Assembly: GCA_022478985.1 (NCBI GenBank)
Contig: JAKSZP010009514.1
Span: 1 to 64,000, forward strand
Reading direction: 5' to 3'
Origin: Massospora cicadina
Taxonomy: Eukaryota > Entomophthoromycota > Entomophthoromycetes > Entomophthorales > Entomophthoraceae
DNA: 64,000 nucleotides
In this document: piece after piece, positions 30,690-42,952 of the stretch
Layout of the letters: every line of letters begins with the position of its first letter
Numbering within the stretch: position 1 is the stretch's first letter
Notes under the pieces: model-generated
The model's input: the letters and a program-made list of their open reading frames with translations, nothing else
Database searches by the model: none
What the model was told of the DNA's origin: nothing
Position numbers and translations under genes: made by a program

Positions 30690-32060
30690 TGTAAGTCTCA
30701 GGAACATCCTTTGGCTCTCAATTGGGTCATCTTCCCATTCCTGAATAAAAAGATACTGAAGAGGATGGTGGTACCTCTATCACTCAGGGCAACCTCACTC
30801 ATGTAGTAGATGAGCGATGGGTAACAGCTTGTCCGCTTTGGATCCCACCCCCAATACCCACACTTACCTCAGCAGAACTTTTGCAGGGAATTAGTGAAAT
30901 CTGTGCCAAGATTACCGAATTGAAATTGGCCAGATCTAATTTGGCCAGCAATCTAGCTGATGCCCAAAATTTGAATGGCTGTAAAAGCATGAAGAATGAG
31001 ATATCAGCTGGATTGCCTGACAGTTCCAATTCAATCTCCAAACCAGTTGAACAAATATCAGATGCTATTGATGGGGTTTGAAGCCCTTGGATAGTAATTT
31101 GGGCGTTGCACCCAATGTGCGCTGCTGTTGACCAAACAAACAGTTAAATGACCGAGCGCGGGCAGGTTGGCCATCCTGAACCCAACTCTAACCAAATGGA
31201 CCCATCCCTATAAGGGATGGCATTGGGGGATTCCATCGCCCATCAGGCCAAACGCCATCATACTAATCATCTGAAATGTAGTCGAGCCCTGGTTTGGACA
31301 TTTGAGGTCGAACTGACAGAGACTCAGCCCACCACTGAATTTTTCGATGTCAGTTCCCAAAGAATAAACCCCCCCATTCCCTAACAATTCGCCAGCTAGG
31401 TCAAATTTGTGGGTTCTGACCCCATCCTGTCACTACCCAATTGACCACTATTTAATCAGTTGCATGGCACTGAGAAAATTGTTGGTTGATTTTCTTACTT
31501 TCCTTTCCAAATAAATTTTTGCCAAAAAAATTAAATTTTTTTATTTCCTGTTCCAACCGCATCCCAGATGGCTTTCTCTGATGGTCCATCGCCCCACACT
31601 CCAGGTGGATTTTGCCAATTCTTTTGGTCACCATGGCTCCCTCTATCGCTGATTGGGCCCTCAGCAAGTGTGACACTTCTGGCTTTAAAACCCCACTTTT
31701 ATAAACTTCTGACAACAATACACGGTGATCTTATGGCCCCTATGTACAACAATGGAGAGAGAGAATCCATCTCTCTATTGCCCCTAATGAGTCAGCCTAC
31801 CAAGCCCAAAATCTCGTCAAAACTATCCCAGTAATCCCACCTCCTGCAGTTAGAACCACTGAGTTGGGAATGGGTTCAGTGTGGTTTGCCGTTGGGATAC
31901 TCCTTACCCTGTTGTTACGCCACCACTTCGTGGTATCACATTTCCCAGCTCCATATCAAATCGTATAGTCAGCAATGCCTCTGGCATTCTGGCTTACTTT
32001 GGGTGTTCGCACATCCTGACTGGCAGGCCGGTCTATACTTCTTCTGCCATTTCCATGACA
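30690..32060 (+). repeat. Solo LTR S2 of the long-LTR (C/G) family
   Basis: 1371 bp, TGTAAGTCTCAGG to TTTCCATGACA, flanked by TSD AACCG at 30685-30689 and 32061-32065. TATTTAA at 31449-31455 and AATAAA at 31510-31515 match positions in the G LTRs. A solo LTR arises by recombination between the two LTRs of an element. It is inserted in the element D integrase, on the opposite strand. Confidence 0.9.
30765..31081 (+). pseudogene. U3 reading frame copy in solo LTR S2
   Basis: ATG 30765 gives MVVPLSLRA; after a one-base shift comes LTHVVDERWVTACPLWIPPP, then LTSAELLQGISEICAKITEL, open to the stop at 31081. It keeps the Trp codon that is a TGA in the G 5' LTR. Most differences from G still leave similar residues, as expected for a real protein, though S2 is now an orphan. 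Confidence 0.55.
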
Positions 32061-32065
32061 AACCG

Positions 32066-32580
32066 CCCCCAAATCCCATATTGCTCTTGCCTTGACTCAC
32101 CAGGTCAAGTGGTTGATAGCCACCAGAATTTACTTACACCAGTTAGCTCCTGTTGGCAAGGGACCAACAACATTAATAGAGACTGTATGCCAAGCAAAGT
32201 GAGTTTTCACTAACTGGTATGAAGTCTTATGGTGGGATGGCTTCTACACTTGGCACTGATGGCAACAGGAAATGGTTTTGAGCACATCGAAGTTCATACT
32301 TTCCCAATAGTACTGAGGGCACAACAACTCCATTGTCTTACGCACCCCACCATGTCCAACTGCCTTGTGGGCGCTCTTAATAATTCCTGGCTGTGCTGAG
32401 GGTCACGGAAAATTCACCATAGAATTGCCAATCTGCTTATACAATTCTCCATTCCGTTTGAAGGTATTTTTTCACATTTCATGCAACGCTTTAATCACTT
32501 GGTGCGGTTCATTGTCATAATTTCCGCTGAGCATTTTGTCAAACATTATGTCACTAATATATGCTGTAACTGGAATTTTT
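32066..32580 (-). pseudogene. Element D integrase, N-terminal part
   Basis: Minus strand in broken frames: zinc-binding region near 32400-32250 (GHGGVRKTMELL-like, CCHQCQ), then AWHTVSINVVGPLPTGANW near 32190. As in E, the first catalytic Asp is Asn (SINVVG). S2 interrupts it at 32060. Confidence 0.72.
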
Positions 32581-33055
32581 GGCAATCTTGATAAGCAATC
32601 GGCGCTTTGGTGCTTTGCTCCTGGTCAATGAAGAATTTTGAAGTCATAAGCTTGAAGCTTAAGAGCCCATTGGGCTAGCCGCCCCTCAGGCTCTTTCAAG
32701 TTCTGCAACCAGAGCAATGATGCATGATCTGTTACAACCTTAAACTTTACTTCATGCAAGTAGACTTGAAACTGCTTATACACTTAAATCACCGCTAAGC
32801 ACTCTCACTTGGTTACGTTGTAATTTTGTTCATGGCAATTTAAGCTATGACTGCAGTACGCCATGGGTTGCTCCTCCCCCTCATCGTCCTTCTGAGACAG
32901 GATCGCCCTAACAGCGGAAAGTGATGCATCCATCTGCACTATAAATTCCTTATCAAAATTATGGTAGCGTAACATGAGCGCACTAATTAGCGCCATTCAA
33001 AGTGTATCAAAGGCACATTGGCGCCATTCCATCCATTCAAACATGGCATCCTTCT
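32581..33055 (-). pseudogene. Element D RNase H domain
   Basis: ALISALMLRYHNFDKEFIVQ, MDASLSAVRAILSQKDDEGE and MAYCSHSLNCHEQNYNVTK form the first half in one open frame (32996-32805). The remainder (LAQWALKLQAYDFK-like, SADCLSRLP-like) follows in shifting frames. Confidence 0.78.
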
Positions 33056-34034
33056 TTAGTAGCTCAAACAGTGAACCACCAATGCAACTAGAATTGGGTA
33101 TGAAGTTTCAGTAATACCCACCATCCCCAAAAACACCTGAATGTCCCGCTTACTAACTGGCTTAGTCATCTTCTGGATAGCCTCCACCTTGGTGGGTTGG
33201 GGTTGCAGCCCTGTTGCATCCACCACAAAAATGAGGTGCTTCAGATGATCCTTGAAGAAGTGGCATTTCTGGGGCTTGATCTTAATATTGGCCTCAGCCA
33301 GTTGGCGAAATACCTCTTCCAAATGGGTAAGGTGTTCAATGAACATGTGAGAGAAGATATTAATATCATCAAGGTACACAAGTACATATGACAGCTTCAG
33401 ATCGCCCAGAATGGTGTCCATTGCTCGTTGGAATGTAGCTGGGGCATTACATATCCCTTGCAGCATCTGAGTTGGTTGGAAAAACCCTTTGGATGTGATT
33501 ATGGTGCATTTTTCTTGTTCCACCACAGGCAACTCAATTTGCCAATAACCAGATATCAAATCCATTGCCAAGAAGTAGCGAGCTCCTCCTAACCAATCCA
33601 GCACATTGTCAATCCGCGGAAGAGGGTATAAGTCTTTTTGGTGATACTATTGAGCTTCTGGTAGTCAATTACTACATGGTTAGTACCATCCTTCTTTTAA
33701 CAATTAGGACAGGTGAAGCCCATGGACTCTTAGATGGTTCAAGCATGCCCTGCTCTAGCAACTTGTCAATCTCCTCAGTGACAACTTCTTCAGTGGTCCT
33801 TGATTGGTAAATTGGCTGAGTTTTGATGGGGGAATGATCCCCAGTATCAAGTCGATGAACAACCCCCCAAGCGCACCCCAAATCATGATCATCAGCCTCA
33901 AAAACCTCTTTATATTTTTGAAATAAAGCTTTCACCCGATCCTTCTGATCTTTGGATAACCCAGATAAATTCTCACACGGTACAATCAACATTGCGCCAA
34001 GATGCAGCTTGATAGGCAGACCAAATTCATCCAA
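33056..34034 (-). pseudogene. Element D reverse transcriptase
   Basis: Frame 34034-33672: WGVVHRLDTGDHSPIKTQPI and LLEQGMLEPSKSPWASPVLI. Frame 33604-33056: ARYFLAMDLISGYWQIELPV (motif A), GICNAPATFQRAMDTILGDL (motif B) and YVLVYLDDINIFSHM (intact YLDD), then FLGMVG. A frame break separates the halves. Better preserved catalytically than E. Confidence 0.88.
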
Positions 34035-34097
34035 AGAACCAAACTCATGAACCTGGTTGATCTCCTCAACCGGGTTCAGATGTAAATAAGCTATAAT

Positions 34098-34790
34098 CTA
34101 ATGCCGGCGGATTAAGATTGGTCTGTTCTGAAGATTTTCTATCAATATCTTGATCTCCCCATGGTCCAGAAGTATGATGCCTGGAGCCACGTGGGGCTCA
34201 AGCTGCAATTGCTGATAAAACCCAATGATCTCCCCATAGAGCCCAGCTGGCACTTCCACCTCTAACTCAGTGTTCACTATGACTTGATGTCCAGAGGGGA
34301 ATGGATATAGCTCCAGCTGCCCTAAGCGGTAGCCCCTGATATTCATATAACTGATAAAGAGCCCAAGTTTTCCCTTTTAATTGATGATAGCACACTGGAA
34401 TCACCCCATCGCTGTAGGAAAGGTTGATCTGTCCCATATGCATTGAATCCTTTAGCACTCCGCTAAAGGTAAAATAAATTGGGATCCGCTGTCCCAAAAT
34501 AGTGAGGGTCTCGTCCATCATGTCAACGACAGCCCCATAGTGTCGCATAAAAGCAGTCCCAATCAACAGATCATCGTTGCTATTTGGTGATACTATTCCT
34601 GGAGTCACCACAACAACGGATCCAAACCACAAGGGAAGCGCGCTATACGCTCCTTCAGAGACTGTAGCTTCCACTCCAGCAGTCCCATATACCATCTGGT
34701 GATCTATGTCAGGCTTTAAAGATAACTTCGCCACCAACTTAGTGGATACAATGTTAACAGGAGTGCCTATATCATTTATAGCTCGTACTC
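34098..34790 (-). pseudogene. Element D aspartic protease region
   Basis: Minus strand from about 34790: INDIGTPVNIVSTKLVAK (D-x-G-T active-site variant), LKPDIDHQMVYGTAGVEATV, NSNDDLLIGTAFMRHYGAVV. A second frame (34346-34098) holds ELEVEVPAGLYGEIIGFYQQ. Same layout as E 16410-15406. Confidence 0.75.
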
Positions 34791-35279
34791 AGGTTTTGGC
34801 TACCATAAAGCCACAATAGGTGCACTCAAGTAAGATGAATGCCAGCTATTTAATATGTGTACACTCAGCGGTTCACGTTTTCCCAGGAAATTTATAATAC
34901 TCGAATTGACTGTAGAATACTTTGTTTTTAATAGCCTCCACTGGAAGGGGCGACCTCTACTCCTCTTAGAGACAATTCATCTGCAAACGATTCTAGCTGG
35001 TCTGATGGACTTTAGTCAAACATTTGACAAACGTAAGGCTTTGGCTGCTCCAGAAACCTTGTGTCTGCCATTTCTTTGACTTGTATTTGAGACAGCACAT
35101 TTACTCCCCCAACTGGCTGTTGGTAGAGGGAGGTATCGTCATACTTGGAGGCTTCTGCTGCAATTAATACAGTAGCTTCAGGTGGGACATATGAATTTGA
35201 GATAGCGAAAGTAGAGAGTCCCGTCTCTACTCCGCTCTGAATTTTTCCCTGATAACTTTTATTCTGTTGTATGTAAGGG

Positions 35280-36289
35280 ATCCGTCAATTAGGGCACCAT
35301 TGTCCCATGTGCCCAGTGCGACCACAATTAAAACAACTTACTCCATAGGTCCTATGTCTGTGCTTAATATAGGTTGGCTCACTTGGATGAGTATTCCAAA
35401 GATGATTGGCATAACCAAACCCACATTGGTAGAACGCCTGCTATCAATCAGCGTATTTAGGGCTAAAGTGGTTGTTGGTCAGTTGTCAATTGGCAGATAT
35501 GGGATGGATGTTGGACTGCAGTGAGTAACCTGGCGAAACCTGCACCAACTTATTGATTCCCCCACATAATTAGGGTCAGCAACGGCGACAGTGTTAATCT
35601 GTTCAATGTTGTGTGGCGGGAAAGTGACAGCTAAGCTACGTACAATCTGAACAAGTTTAAGAAGAGTACATCAGCCTCCAACAACGGGGCCATGATATTG
35701 AAAAGCTCAGGGTATGGCTTCACCGCAGAGGACATAGCAATGCACACATCAACTTCAGATAAAATTCCTGCCCCAATCAACACATGGGCTTCTCCCATAA
35801 AACGCTCAGCAAATGCAGTGAGGGTCTCATCTTGCTGAAACCCAATGGTCAAGAACTCAGCTTTCCATTGCGACATCTTTGCAGCTCTACCAAACAACCA
35901 CATCACCGCCTTACTTAACTTCTTTGTATGTAACGGAACTATATGGAAGATAACAAATGACTTGATCAGCACTTCCAACATCCAAGGTTGAGATCAACAG
36001 TTTTGCCCTTTGCTTGTCAAGGTTCCTTCAGTTGCAAACTCAAATAGTCGAAAGAACCCATGAATCTTCTATCACAATCAAATGGTGGCAGATTTTCACT
36101 GTAAACTTCCAGGAGCAGCTCATCTTGTCTTTTGAGCACAGTGTCCAATGCAAGTTTCAATTCCTCATATGCAATGGCCTCAGCGTCTTGTGCAAATTCC
36201 TTATCAAAGCAACCAGACTGCAACATAGCAGGCAACTGGGTTTTATTATTTTTATAACTGATCAATGGGCCCCCTGTAGTGAGCACCAC
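35280..36289 (-). pseudogene. Element D gag with intact CCHC zinc knuckle
   Basis: Frames 36355-36017 and 35981-35631. The second contains MSQWKAEFLTIGFQQDETLT and AFAERFMGEAHVLIGAGILS, matching E gag. Near 35340-35290 the minus strand reads SCFNCGRTGHMGQWCPN: CX2CX4HX4C with all ligands. Frameshifts break the protein. Confidence 0.77.
36273..36288 (-). promoter_or_regulatory. Primer-binding site of element D
   Basis: Coding strand TGGTGCTCACTACAGG one base after the 5' LTR; shared with E and, with one change, F. Confidence 0.72.
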
Positions 36290-36848
36290 TGTTATAAAAT
36301 CGGCAGTATCAATAGATACGCCAGCGGATTTTACAGGGTTTGGCCCACTGAGCAATCAGGACCAATAGATATGATGATTGTTGTCCACAAAACAACAATT
36401 AAACTTATAAAATATATGGAGCACTTGCTTCCACAACCTCTTTTATTAAATATACTTAATACCGCGGATTATTCACTATTCCGCTTACCCTAAACTCACT
36501 TAACAACCCCCTCCTCTTAATCACCCATCTCGCTTATATTACAGTGGCTTGGACGATACCACTCTCATAGCTTGGACTATTCTGTTCCACCAATTCTCCT
36601 CGTTTCAGCTGGTTATTCTCTAATTCTCTATCGCCCTAATTGTAGGCAATCTAATTTGTATTCGTCAAATGTTGACATCGCCTTATTTAGAGGCGATTCA
36701 ATAATAAAACCGTTATATCCAATAAAACCTGTTAATTCTACTATCGCCTCATCTTAAGGCACTCAAATACTCATATCTGATATCATTTTCAGCGGATTAA
36801 GACCTAGATGTCCCATTATTATCATCCAGTCATATCAGAATCGTGACA
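36290..36848 (-). repeat. 5' LTR of element D
   Basis: 559 bp, TGTTATAAAATCGGC to AATCGTGACA on the plus strand. TSD GGAAG follows at 36849-36853. Confidence 0.92.
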
Positions 36849-37284
36849 GGAAGTCTGAAGGGAGGTCTACTGGATCAGGGTTGGGAGGGGAGATTGAGTT
36901 AAGAGAGGTGCCCAGGGGTAGGGTTTCCAGCAGGGGAAGCTCTCCACTCAGCTTAAGGTTTGTGAATAACAAGAAATTACTCTTAAGGTTGATACGGACC
37001 TGCTGGCAGCGTCACCAGTCCACCCTCAGAATTACAGGAGATAGCAAATCCTGTACTGTCAAGGAGTAGTCACAAAACTCAGAGTTATGAATGGAAAAGT
37101 GTAAGGGGCGTTGGATATGGTAGGACTTCAGAGGCTCCAATGAGGCACCTAGGCTAGATGAAGTTATCTGCATCACCGGGTCCAGGGAGCGTGCCACACT
37201 GAGATCAATAAAGTTACCCACCGCTCCCATGTCAAGAAAGGCTTGTACAGTGATCTTTCCCATCTCTGAGTGGAAGGAAACCAT
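36849..37284 (-). pseudogene. Element C aspartic protease
   Basis: Frame 37284-37012: MGKITVQAFLDMGAVGNFID, with DMGA at the active site in place of DTGA, and LLSPVILRVDW at the end (normally ILGxxW). Similar to G protease (MDTGAAGNFMS). Cut by element D at 36849. Confidence 0.78.
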
Positions 37285-38568
37285 AAACAGAAAGTAGGCT
37301 TGATCCTCTTTATTGGGTAGAGCAGAGAGAGGGCAGCATAGGAAGGAGCATGACCCATCATAAGAAGAGATTGCTCAGGAGGTGCTAGGATGGGTTGTTC
37401 CTGAGGTAAGAGAGTCGCTTCCTCCTTGCCCCAAATGGGAAGGTGTGGGTTGATGCGTAGCCTTCTTCACCCTCTTCAGGGGAGGAGTAGGGGTCAGCCA
37501 GGGGGACAATAGCGCCGTGAAGAACAGATTCTGAACTCTGGGGACCCAACAGGCCACTCTCCTGATCTAAGGTAGGGACAGGGAATGCTGCATGCAGGGG
37601 TTCCCCCAGGGGCGGAATACCTGAGGTAGACACAGGGGGGTCAAAGGGCTGAAAGCCTGGGGGTGCTTCCCTTGCTCACGACTGCTGGCAGAGGGGGAAG
37701 GGGTGGTGTGCGGTACTTCAAGAGCTGCAACAGCACGCATGGGGACATGGAAGGGTCTGGCTCCAATCAAGCGGGCCACTGAGAAAGCAATTTCTAAGGA
37801 CCCTGGGAGAGCATCCCAGCATTCATGAGCGTCCATGGTGAAATCCAAGGCAGCACAGAAGGCAGTAATAGCTATTTTGGAGGGGATTGGCATAGTGGGA
37901 GCTAGGACATCAAAGGCTTTGATCAGGGAGGGTAGGTCCATAGCTTACCGCCACAATGTAAAGAGAAAGAGGAGACACGCCGGTTTTGAATCAGAGGCCT
38001 GGACTGCTGATTGACCAGCGCAAGCAGAGTGATAGGATTGCCAGATTTGGCTGCAGAGCGGAGCACCCCCCCCTAACCAGTGGTGGGCATCCCCATTCAG
38101 GGCGTCAAGGAGAGCCACACTCTGCTGAGCATCAGAGGGGGTGGGGATTTTCTGCCATTGGCAGTAAAGAGCACCTGGAGATCCGCCAGGACACCCAGGA
38201 CTTAGTTGGCTACCTCATCAGAAGGGATAGGGGGACCCACATCCCTATCATGTTAACTGAGGGGGTGACACTTGTCACCAGGGCTTGGCGGGGTGGGGTG
38301 GGAACCAGTTTTTCAAAGCCTGTCAGTAAGCTCAGATGAACAAGGCAGCCTACCAGCAAGAAAAAATCAGGTTGCAGAGGGAGTGCATGTTCAGAGTGAG
38401 TGCATAGGCCAACGCTTCACCAGTGCCAGCAAGCAGGGTGGAGAAGGCTGAGATAACAGGTTGGTTCATTATGTCATGGATTTGGCTAATAAGAATTAGA
38501 CTGGGCTTCCAATCAGGGTGCGTGAGCACCAGTGGAGAGCCCAGAATGCCATGGGCACAGTGATCCAA
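37285..38568 (-). pseudogene. Element C gag, beginning inside the LTR
   Basis: An open frame (38568-38350) starts in LTR sequence (LVLTHPDWKPSLILISQI), reads HDI across the LTR boundary (38472/38471) and continues as NQPVISAFSTLLAGTGEALA. Later frames give SVALLDALNGDAHHWL and 37941-37567 MDLPSLIKAFDVLAPTMPIP, then Pro/Ser-rich linkers toward the protease. G gag is homologous. No zinc knuckle. Because the frame passes the LTR edge without stop, gag translation probably began in U5. Confidence 0.65.
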
Positions 38569-39354
38569 GAGACTTGTACAAGTGGGGTTCTATTGGGAAT
38601 GTGAGGGAAGCAAAAGTTCATTAATGTACCAAAGGCCCCAAGGCAAACCAAATGGTTGCAATGGGACAACTGCAAGTCTTAAAGGGGCAACCCCAAGGGT
38701 GAGGGGAGGCAGGGAGGATGAAAATTCCTCTAGGGTTCATGGTTGCTGGCCTTTAGGTTCAAACAAGTGAGGTTGTGCATCAAAAAGGGGTGGCACAAGA
38801 GCTGCTGCAAAATAAATGGTGAGATCAGAGGGGAGATGGAACCCTGAAGAGCGTCAGAGCTGAGCTCTCCCTGAACGGGGTGCTCCAGGCCCCATGGTCA
38901 AGTGGGACCATTAGCAGATGGGCCAGGTAGGGGTCTTGGCTCCACAGATGGCGGAGTAGAGATGCCCTGGAATTGCTCCAATGGGGGAGTGGCTTTGTGG
39001 AAGTGAACAGTGGAACAGATGGGCGGACTCACATTAACAGATGTGCAATAATAGTTGATGAAGCAGGTTCATCATTGGGGGCAAGCGGATTTATCATACT
39101 TGTAATACACCATTGCATGGTGGGGTCAATCAACCAGATAATCCAGTTGGTGAACATTAAAATGAGGATCTGGGCAGCAGCATACATTGCCAGATTTATT
39201 GGTAGAATTTTTAGTGCTCTTAATAAAGCAGATGGAGGCCACAACAAGTTAGGCGATGGATACGAGGTTTATTGTGCGCAAAGTGTGAGAAAGTAAAAGA
39301 ATTAACTGACAACGGCCTTGGGCAGGGCTGTTGTCCTAAAAATTGGGAAATTTT
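38472..39354 (-). repeat. 5' LTR of element C, inner part
   Basis: Coding strand ends CCAAATCCATGACA at 38472, as in G. A frame at 39247-39029 (INLAMYAAAQILILMFTNWI) is the counterpart of hydrophobic U5 sequence in G. 39339-39354 is one copy of the LINE-3 TSD. Confidence 0.78.
39339..39354. repeat. Target-site duplication of LINE-3, left copy
   Basis: AAAATTGGGAAATTTT, also at 44842-44857. Low complexity, but it sits exactly at both element ends. Confidence 0.75.
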
Positions 39355-39399
39355 TTTTAGTACTAGATGGTCCCAACCCAAGGGGGGATTCATCGATGT

Positions 39400-41317
39400 T
39401 TATTGAATTACGCCTAGGCTCCTAAGAGCCTGAGGCGAGGGAAGGGAGGGAGGAGGCATCGAGAAAGGGAGGGGGTTTGCGCGCCAGAGCCGTGCTGCAG
39501 TGACAACTGAGCGGGGGAGGGTTGGCGACATAGTGCAGACCTTCAGGGCCATCTCAAAGTGTACCTGAAAGTGGGTGATCATGTGTGGAAGGGTCCACAC
39601 CTGCTGGTCAAAGGCAGCACGAAGGAAGGAGTTATGGATGGTCCAGATGGCTGTGGCATAGGCGAGGACACGGAGGGGTCGGTGGCAACCAGGCAATGTC
39701 TGCTCAAACATGAGGTCTTGCACAGGGTGTCCAGACCAGGGCTGAGCATGGAGGAGCGCGCGGGCCTTTGGCCAAAATGCGGCGACACCTGGACAGGTGA
39801 AAAAACGATGGAGGTGGAAGTCAATAGGCTCCACACAGCGGGGGCAGCTTCGGTGCTGGAAGGTAGGGCCAGTCCGGTCCCCTTTCCTGTATGAACAGTG
39901 GAGCACCCTCCATAAGGTGTTGGACACCTTTGCTGACAGGATGGGGTGATAGACGTCCTTCCACAATTCCTTAAGGTCAAATCTCACGGAGGGAGGGAGG
40001 AGCTCAAGGAGTCTTGGGCGGTTGGGAGGACGATCTTGGGGGTTGAGGCGAGTTGTGACAACTTGTCCATTGTGCACAATTGCATGGCGACGTGGGCTGA
40101 GGCCAGGGCCTTCCCTTCTGTATGGGAAGGCATGGTGTATCCGCGCGCCTACTCGTTTCAGGGCAAGGAGAGCCTGGTTCCAGTAGGGGGATGAGGATGG
40201 TTTTAGGCGATGGCCTGGGTGGTTTGTGAGCCACTCCCCTAATGAGGTCAGAGATGCTCTAGGAAGACCCAGAGCTGCTGACACTGACTGGCGGAGGGCG
40301 GGCGCCCATTGGGGCATGGGGGTCGCGTCCCAGCAGACAATCGGCCATAGGAACTTCAGGAAGATTGTGGTGGCGTGGGATCGCGTGTCCAGAAGCCCTA
40401 GGCCCCCTTCATTGCAGGGTCGGGCAATGGTTGAGAGGGCCATTGGTGGATGGTTTGAGCCCCAGATCCAACAGCGAAGGAGTACATTGAGCCGCGTATA
40501 AAAGGCATCTGTGAATGGGCAGACGTGCGTTAGGAACCAGACTTTGGAGAGGAGGAACACATTGGCCATCAGAGCTCGACCCTGGGGGGTGATGTGCCGC
40601 CGGCGGTTCCAGCTGGCAATGCTGGAGTTAACTGCTGCAAGGAGCAAGTCCTCATTGTCTTTTAGCGCAACTCCTTGTTGGTTGGTGAGAACGCCCAGGT
40701 GACGGAAGGTACCGCGCTCAGGTTCAATACCAAATGGTGGGGGGAAGGTGGGGGAGCCGACCTGTACAACTGTTGTCTTGGAGGTGTTGACCATGGCGTT
40801 GGACGCCTTGGTGTACCTCTCAATGGTCACAGCAGCGAGGGCAACATCCCCAGGGCAGCCAAATGCAATGGCAGTGTCATCTGCAAATGCCATGGTGCGT
40901 GTGGGGGCTTTACCTGGGACCAGAATCCCTGTTAGCTTGTCCTGTAAGGAGGCTAAGAGGGGGTCAAGGGTGATGTTAAAAAGGATAGGGCTCAGGGAAT
41001 CCCCTTGCCGGAGACCTTGTCCAACTGGTACTGCCACTGTAAAACCCATTGGCGCCAGGACTCTGGTGTGGAGCTGGTCATAGAGCGCTGATATCCAGCG
41101 CCTAGCTGCCGGGTGGGAGATGGAAGCGGGCCAGGGAAGCATCAATATACTTCCAGGCTACCCGATCATATGCTTTCTCCATATCCAGAAGAGCCACAAA
41201 GCCATTCACCTTACGAGAGTTAGCAGTCAAAGTCACGTGAAGGTCATTATAGTTGTCCCATAACGACCTCCCGGAATAAAACCGTACTGGGATGGGGAGA
41301 GGCGAGGTGACACCCAT
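39400..41317 (-). pseudogene. LINE-3 ORF2 reverse transcriptase palm, thumb and zinc finger
   Basis: VALLDMEKAYDRVAWKYIDA (motif A, frame 41317-41102), then an open frame of 581 codons (41145-39400): QGLRQGDSLSPILFNITLDP (motif B), RTMAFADDTAIAFG (motif C, intact FADD), GLGLLDTRSHATT, and CPRCVEPIDFHLHRFFTCP (zinc finger, CX2C...HX4C). The end is unbroken: AYATAIWTIHNSFLRAA to SLGVIQ at 39400. It performs target-primed reverse transcription. One frame break separates motifs A and B. Confidence 0.9.
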
Positions 41318-42102
41318 TTGGTGATGCAGTTGGCCAGAAGCTTCGTGAAGAGCTTGTGGTCTGTGTTGATCAACGCTATGGGGCGCCAGTTCGCCAGGTT
41401 CTCACGGTCTGACTTCTTGTGAATGAGGGTCGTGATTGAGCCTCTGGAGTCGGGGAGGACCTCGCCATTCACCAAGAGTGCAGCGAAGAGGTCGCGGAGG
41501 GTTCTGGCTATCACTGCAGGTTCCAGAAGGTACACCTCAAAGGTTATTCCGTCTGGGCCTGGGGCTTTAAGCCGTGGGGATTTCAAAAGGGTTTCCATCA
41601 CCTCCTGGATGGAAATAGGCGCCAGTAGAGCCTCATCAGCCCGTTGGTCAATGGGCGGCTCTGGAGCCCGCCACAGGAAGTCTTGGATGTCCGATGGGTC
41701 CACCTGGGTGGCATGGAAGAGGCTGGAGTAGAAGCGGTGTAGTTCCTGCGTGATTTCCTCCTTATCTGGAGTGGTTGTAGTGCCAATCTTCAGTTCAGTA
41801 ATATCCTGCGCTGTTGACCGGGCTTTCTGTTTCTGAAAGAAGAAGCGGGTGGGGCGTTCCCATTGAGCATAGTAACGAGATGTTGTAAAGTTTGCTGCCC
41901 GTTCTTCCTGCAGTGTGAGCTCCAAGCGGAGTGCTTCCTGCGCCGCTTCCCAGTCTTCCAACCATCTGGGAGAGGGCAAAGGCTGGCAGTTTCGCTCTAG
42001 ATGTCTGATTCTGGCTTCCGCCCTTTTGACTCTGGCGCGAGCTGCAGTCATCTGGGCTTTGGCACAGTTGTAAGCAACGCGGGTGATGCCCTCCTTGGTC
42101 AC
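41233..42102 (-). pseudogene. LINE-3 ORF2 linker and reverse transcriptase fingers
   Basis: 290 open codons: a basic helical linker (AKAQMTAARARVKRAEARIR), RYYAQWERPTRFFFQKQKAR, LKAPGPDGITFEVY, ITTLIHKKSDRENLANWRPI and LSPSQYGFIPGG, the N-terminal reverse transcriptase motifs. The frame fails at 41250, just before motif A, which continues in the neighbouring frame. Confidence 0.87.
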
Positions 42103-42121
42103 CGCCCATCTAGCCTTGTGG

Positions 42122-42952
42122 TCAAGCAGGTGGGGTGGGGGAGGTGAGAGTCTCCCGGATGGTCATAGACAGCTTCTCCTTAGTGAAGGGGTTGTTGAGA
42201 AGAGCTGGGGCAACCCTAGGCCAGAACCTACGCGACGGTCTAAGTGTGGTGGTGAGGACAACGGTGAGTGACCTGTGATCACTCAGATGATTGTCACGAG
42301 AGATGGGAGAGGAGACGCGGCCAATTAGCAGGGGGCCAATCAGTGCCATATCTATGCGTGACGCTGACTGGAAAGCTCCTCCATCATACTGGATCCTAGT
42401 CATGCAACCTAGGCCAGACGCGGAGGGTGGAAGCGCATCTATAAAGCCACTCAGGAGAAGGAAATCCTGGAGGCGACTTGATCCAGGGCGTCCTTTGCTG
42501 CAGGGGGTAAGAGTCACGGACGCGACTTATGGTTGTGTTGAAATCTCCTAAGAGGACAGTATTCCGTGGGAGATTGAGTTGGAGGAGCTCTTCCAAGAGC
42601 CGATTTTGCTCCTGACCTGCATTAGGCAGGTAGATGCTTGCAGCGAAGAAGAGAAGTCAGGAGTGGTGAGTTTGGCCAGTATGAGGCGGCCACCTAGATA
42701 TTGTGAAAAAGAATGGGTTTTAACCTGGGGATTTAAAACAATAAGGGCGGCATGGTTTGTCCAGAAGGAGTTGCCTCCAAACTGTTCATTCCATGCAGAT
42801 TGTTCGTGGGGGAGGATATGGGGCTCCTGGACAGCAGCGATGTCAATTTGTGCTGACCTGAAGTTTCGGAGGAGGCGGGCTCTCCGCTTAAAGTCCCGCA
42901 ACCCATTTGCGTTGATGGATTGCAGGGCCAGGGTGCTGCCATGGGGACCCAT
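42122..42952 (-). pseudogene. LINE-3 ORF2 endonuclease domain
   Basis: Frame 42952-42548: LQSINANGLRDFKRRARLLR and DIAAVQEPHILPHEQSAW (catalytic Glu), then NTVLLGDFNTTISRVRDSY (catalytic Asp, 42596 frame) and SRIDMALIGPLLIG, NHLSDHRSLTVV (catalytic SDH, 42517 frame). The whole apurinic-type endonuclease is recognisable across three frames. Confidence 0.86.

Larger units (their letters stand above)
24092..36848 (-). mobile_element. Element D: Ty3/Gypsy retrotransposon with 559 bp LTRs, carrying LINE-2 and solo LTR S2
   Basis: TSD GGAAG at 24087-24091 and 36849-36853. The 5' LTR is 36848-36290 (559 bp). The 3' LTR is 29942-29832 plus 24539-24092, also 559 bp after LINE-2 is removed. Order on minus: PBS, gag with CCHC knuckle, protease, reverse transcriptase, RNase H, integrase (split by S2), polypurine tract, LTR. 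Sister of E by sequence in every domain. It is inserted in element C between protease and reverse transcriptase. Confidence 0.92.
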
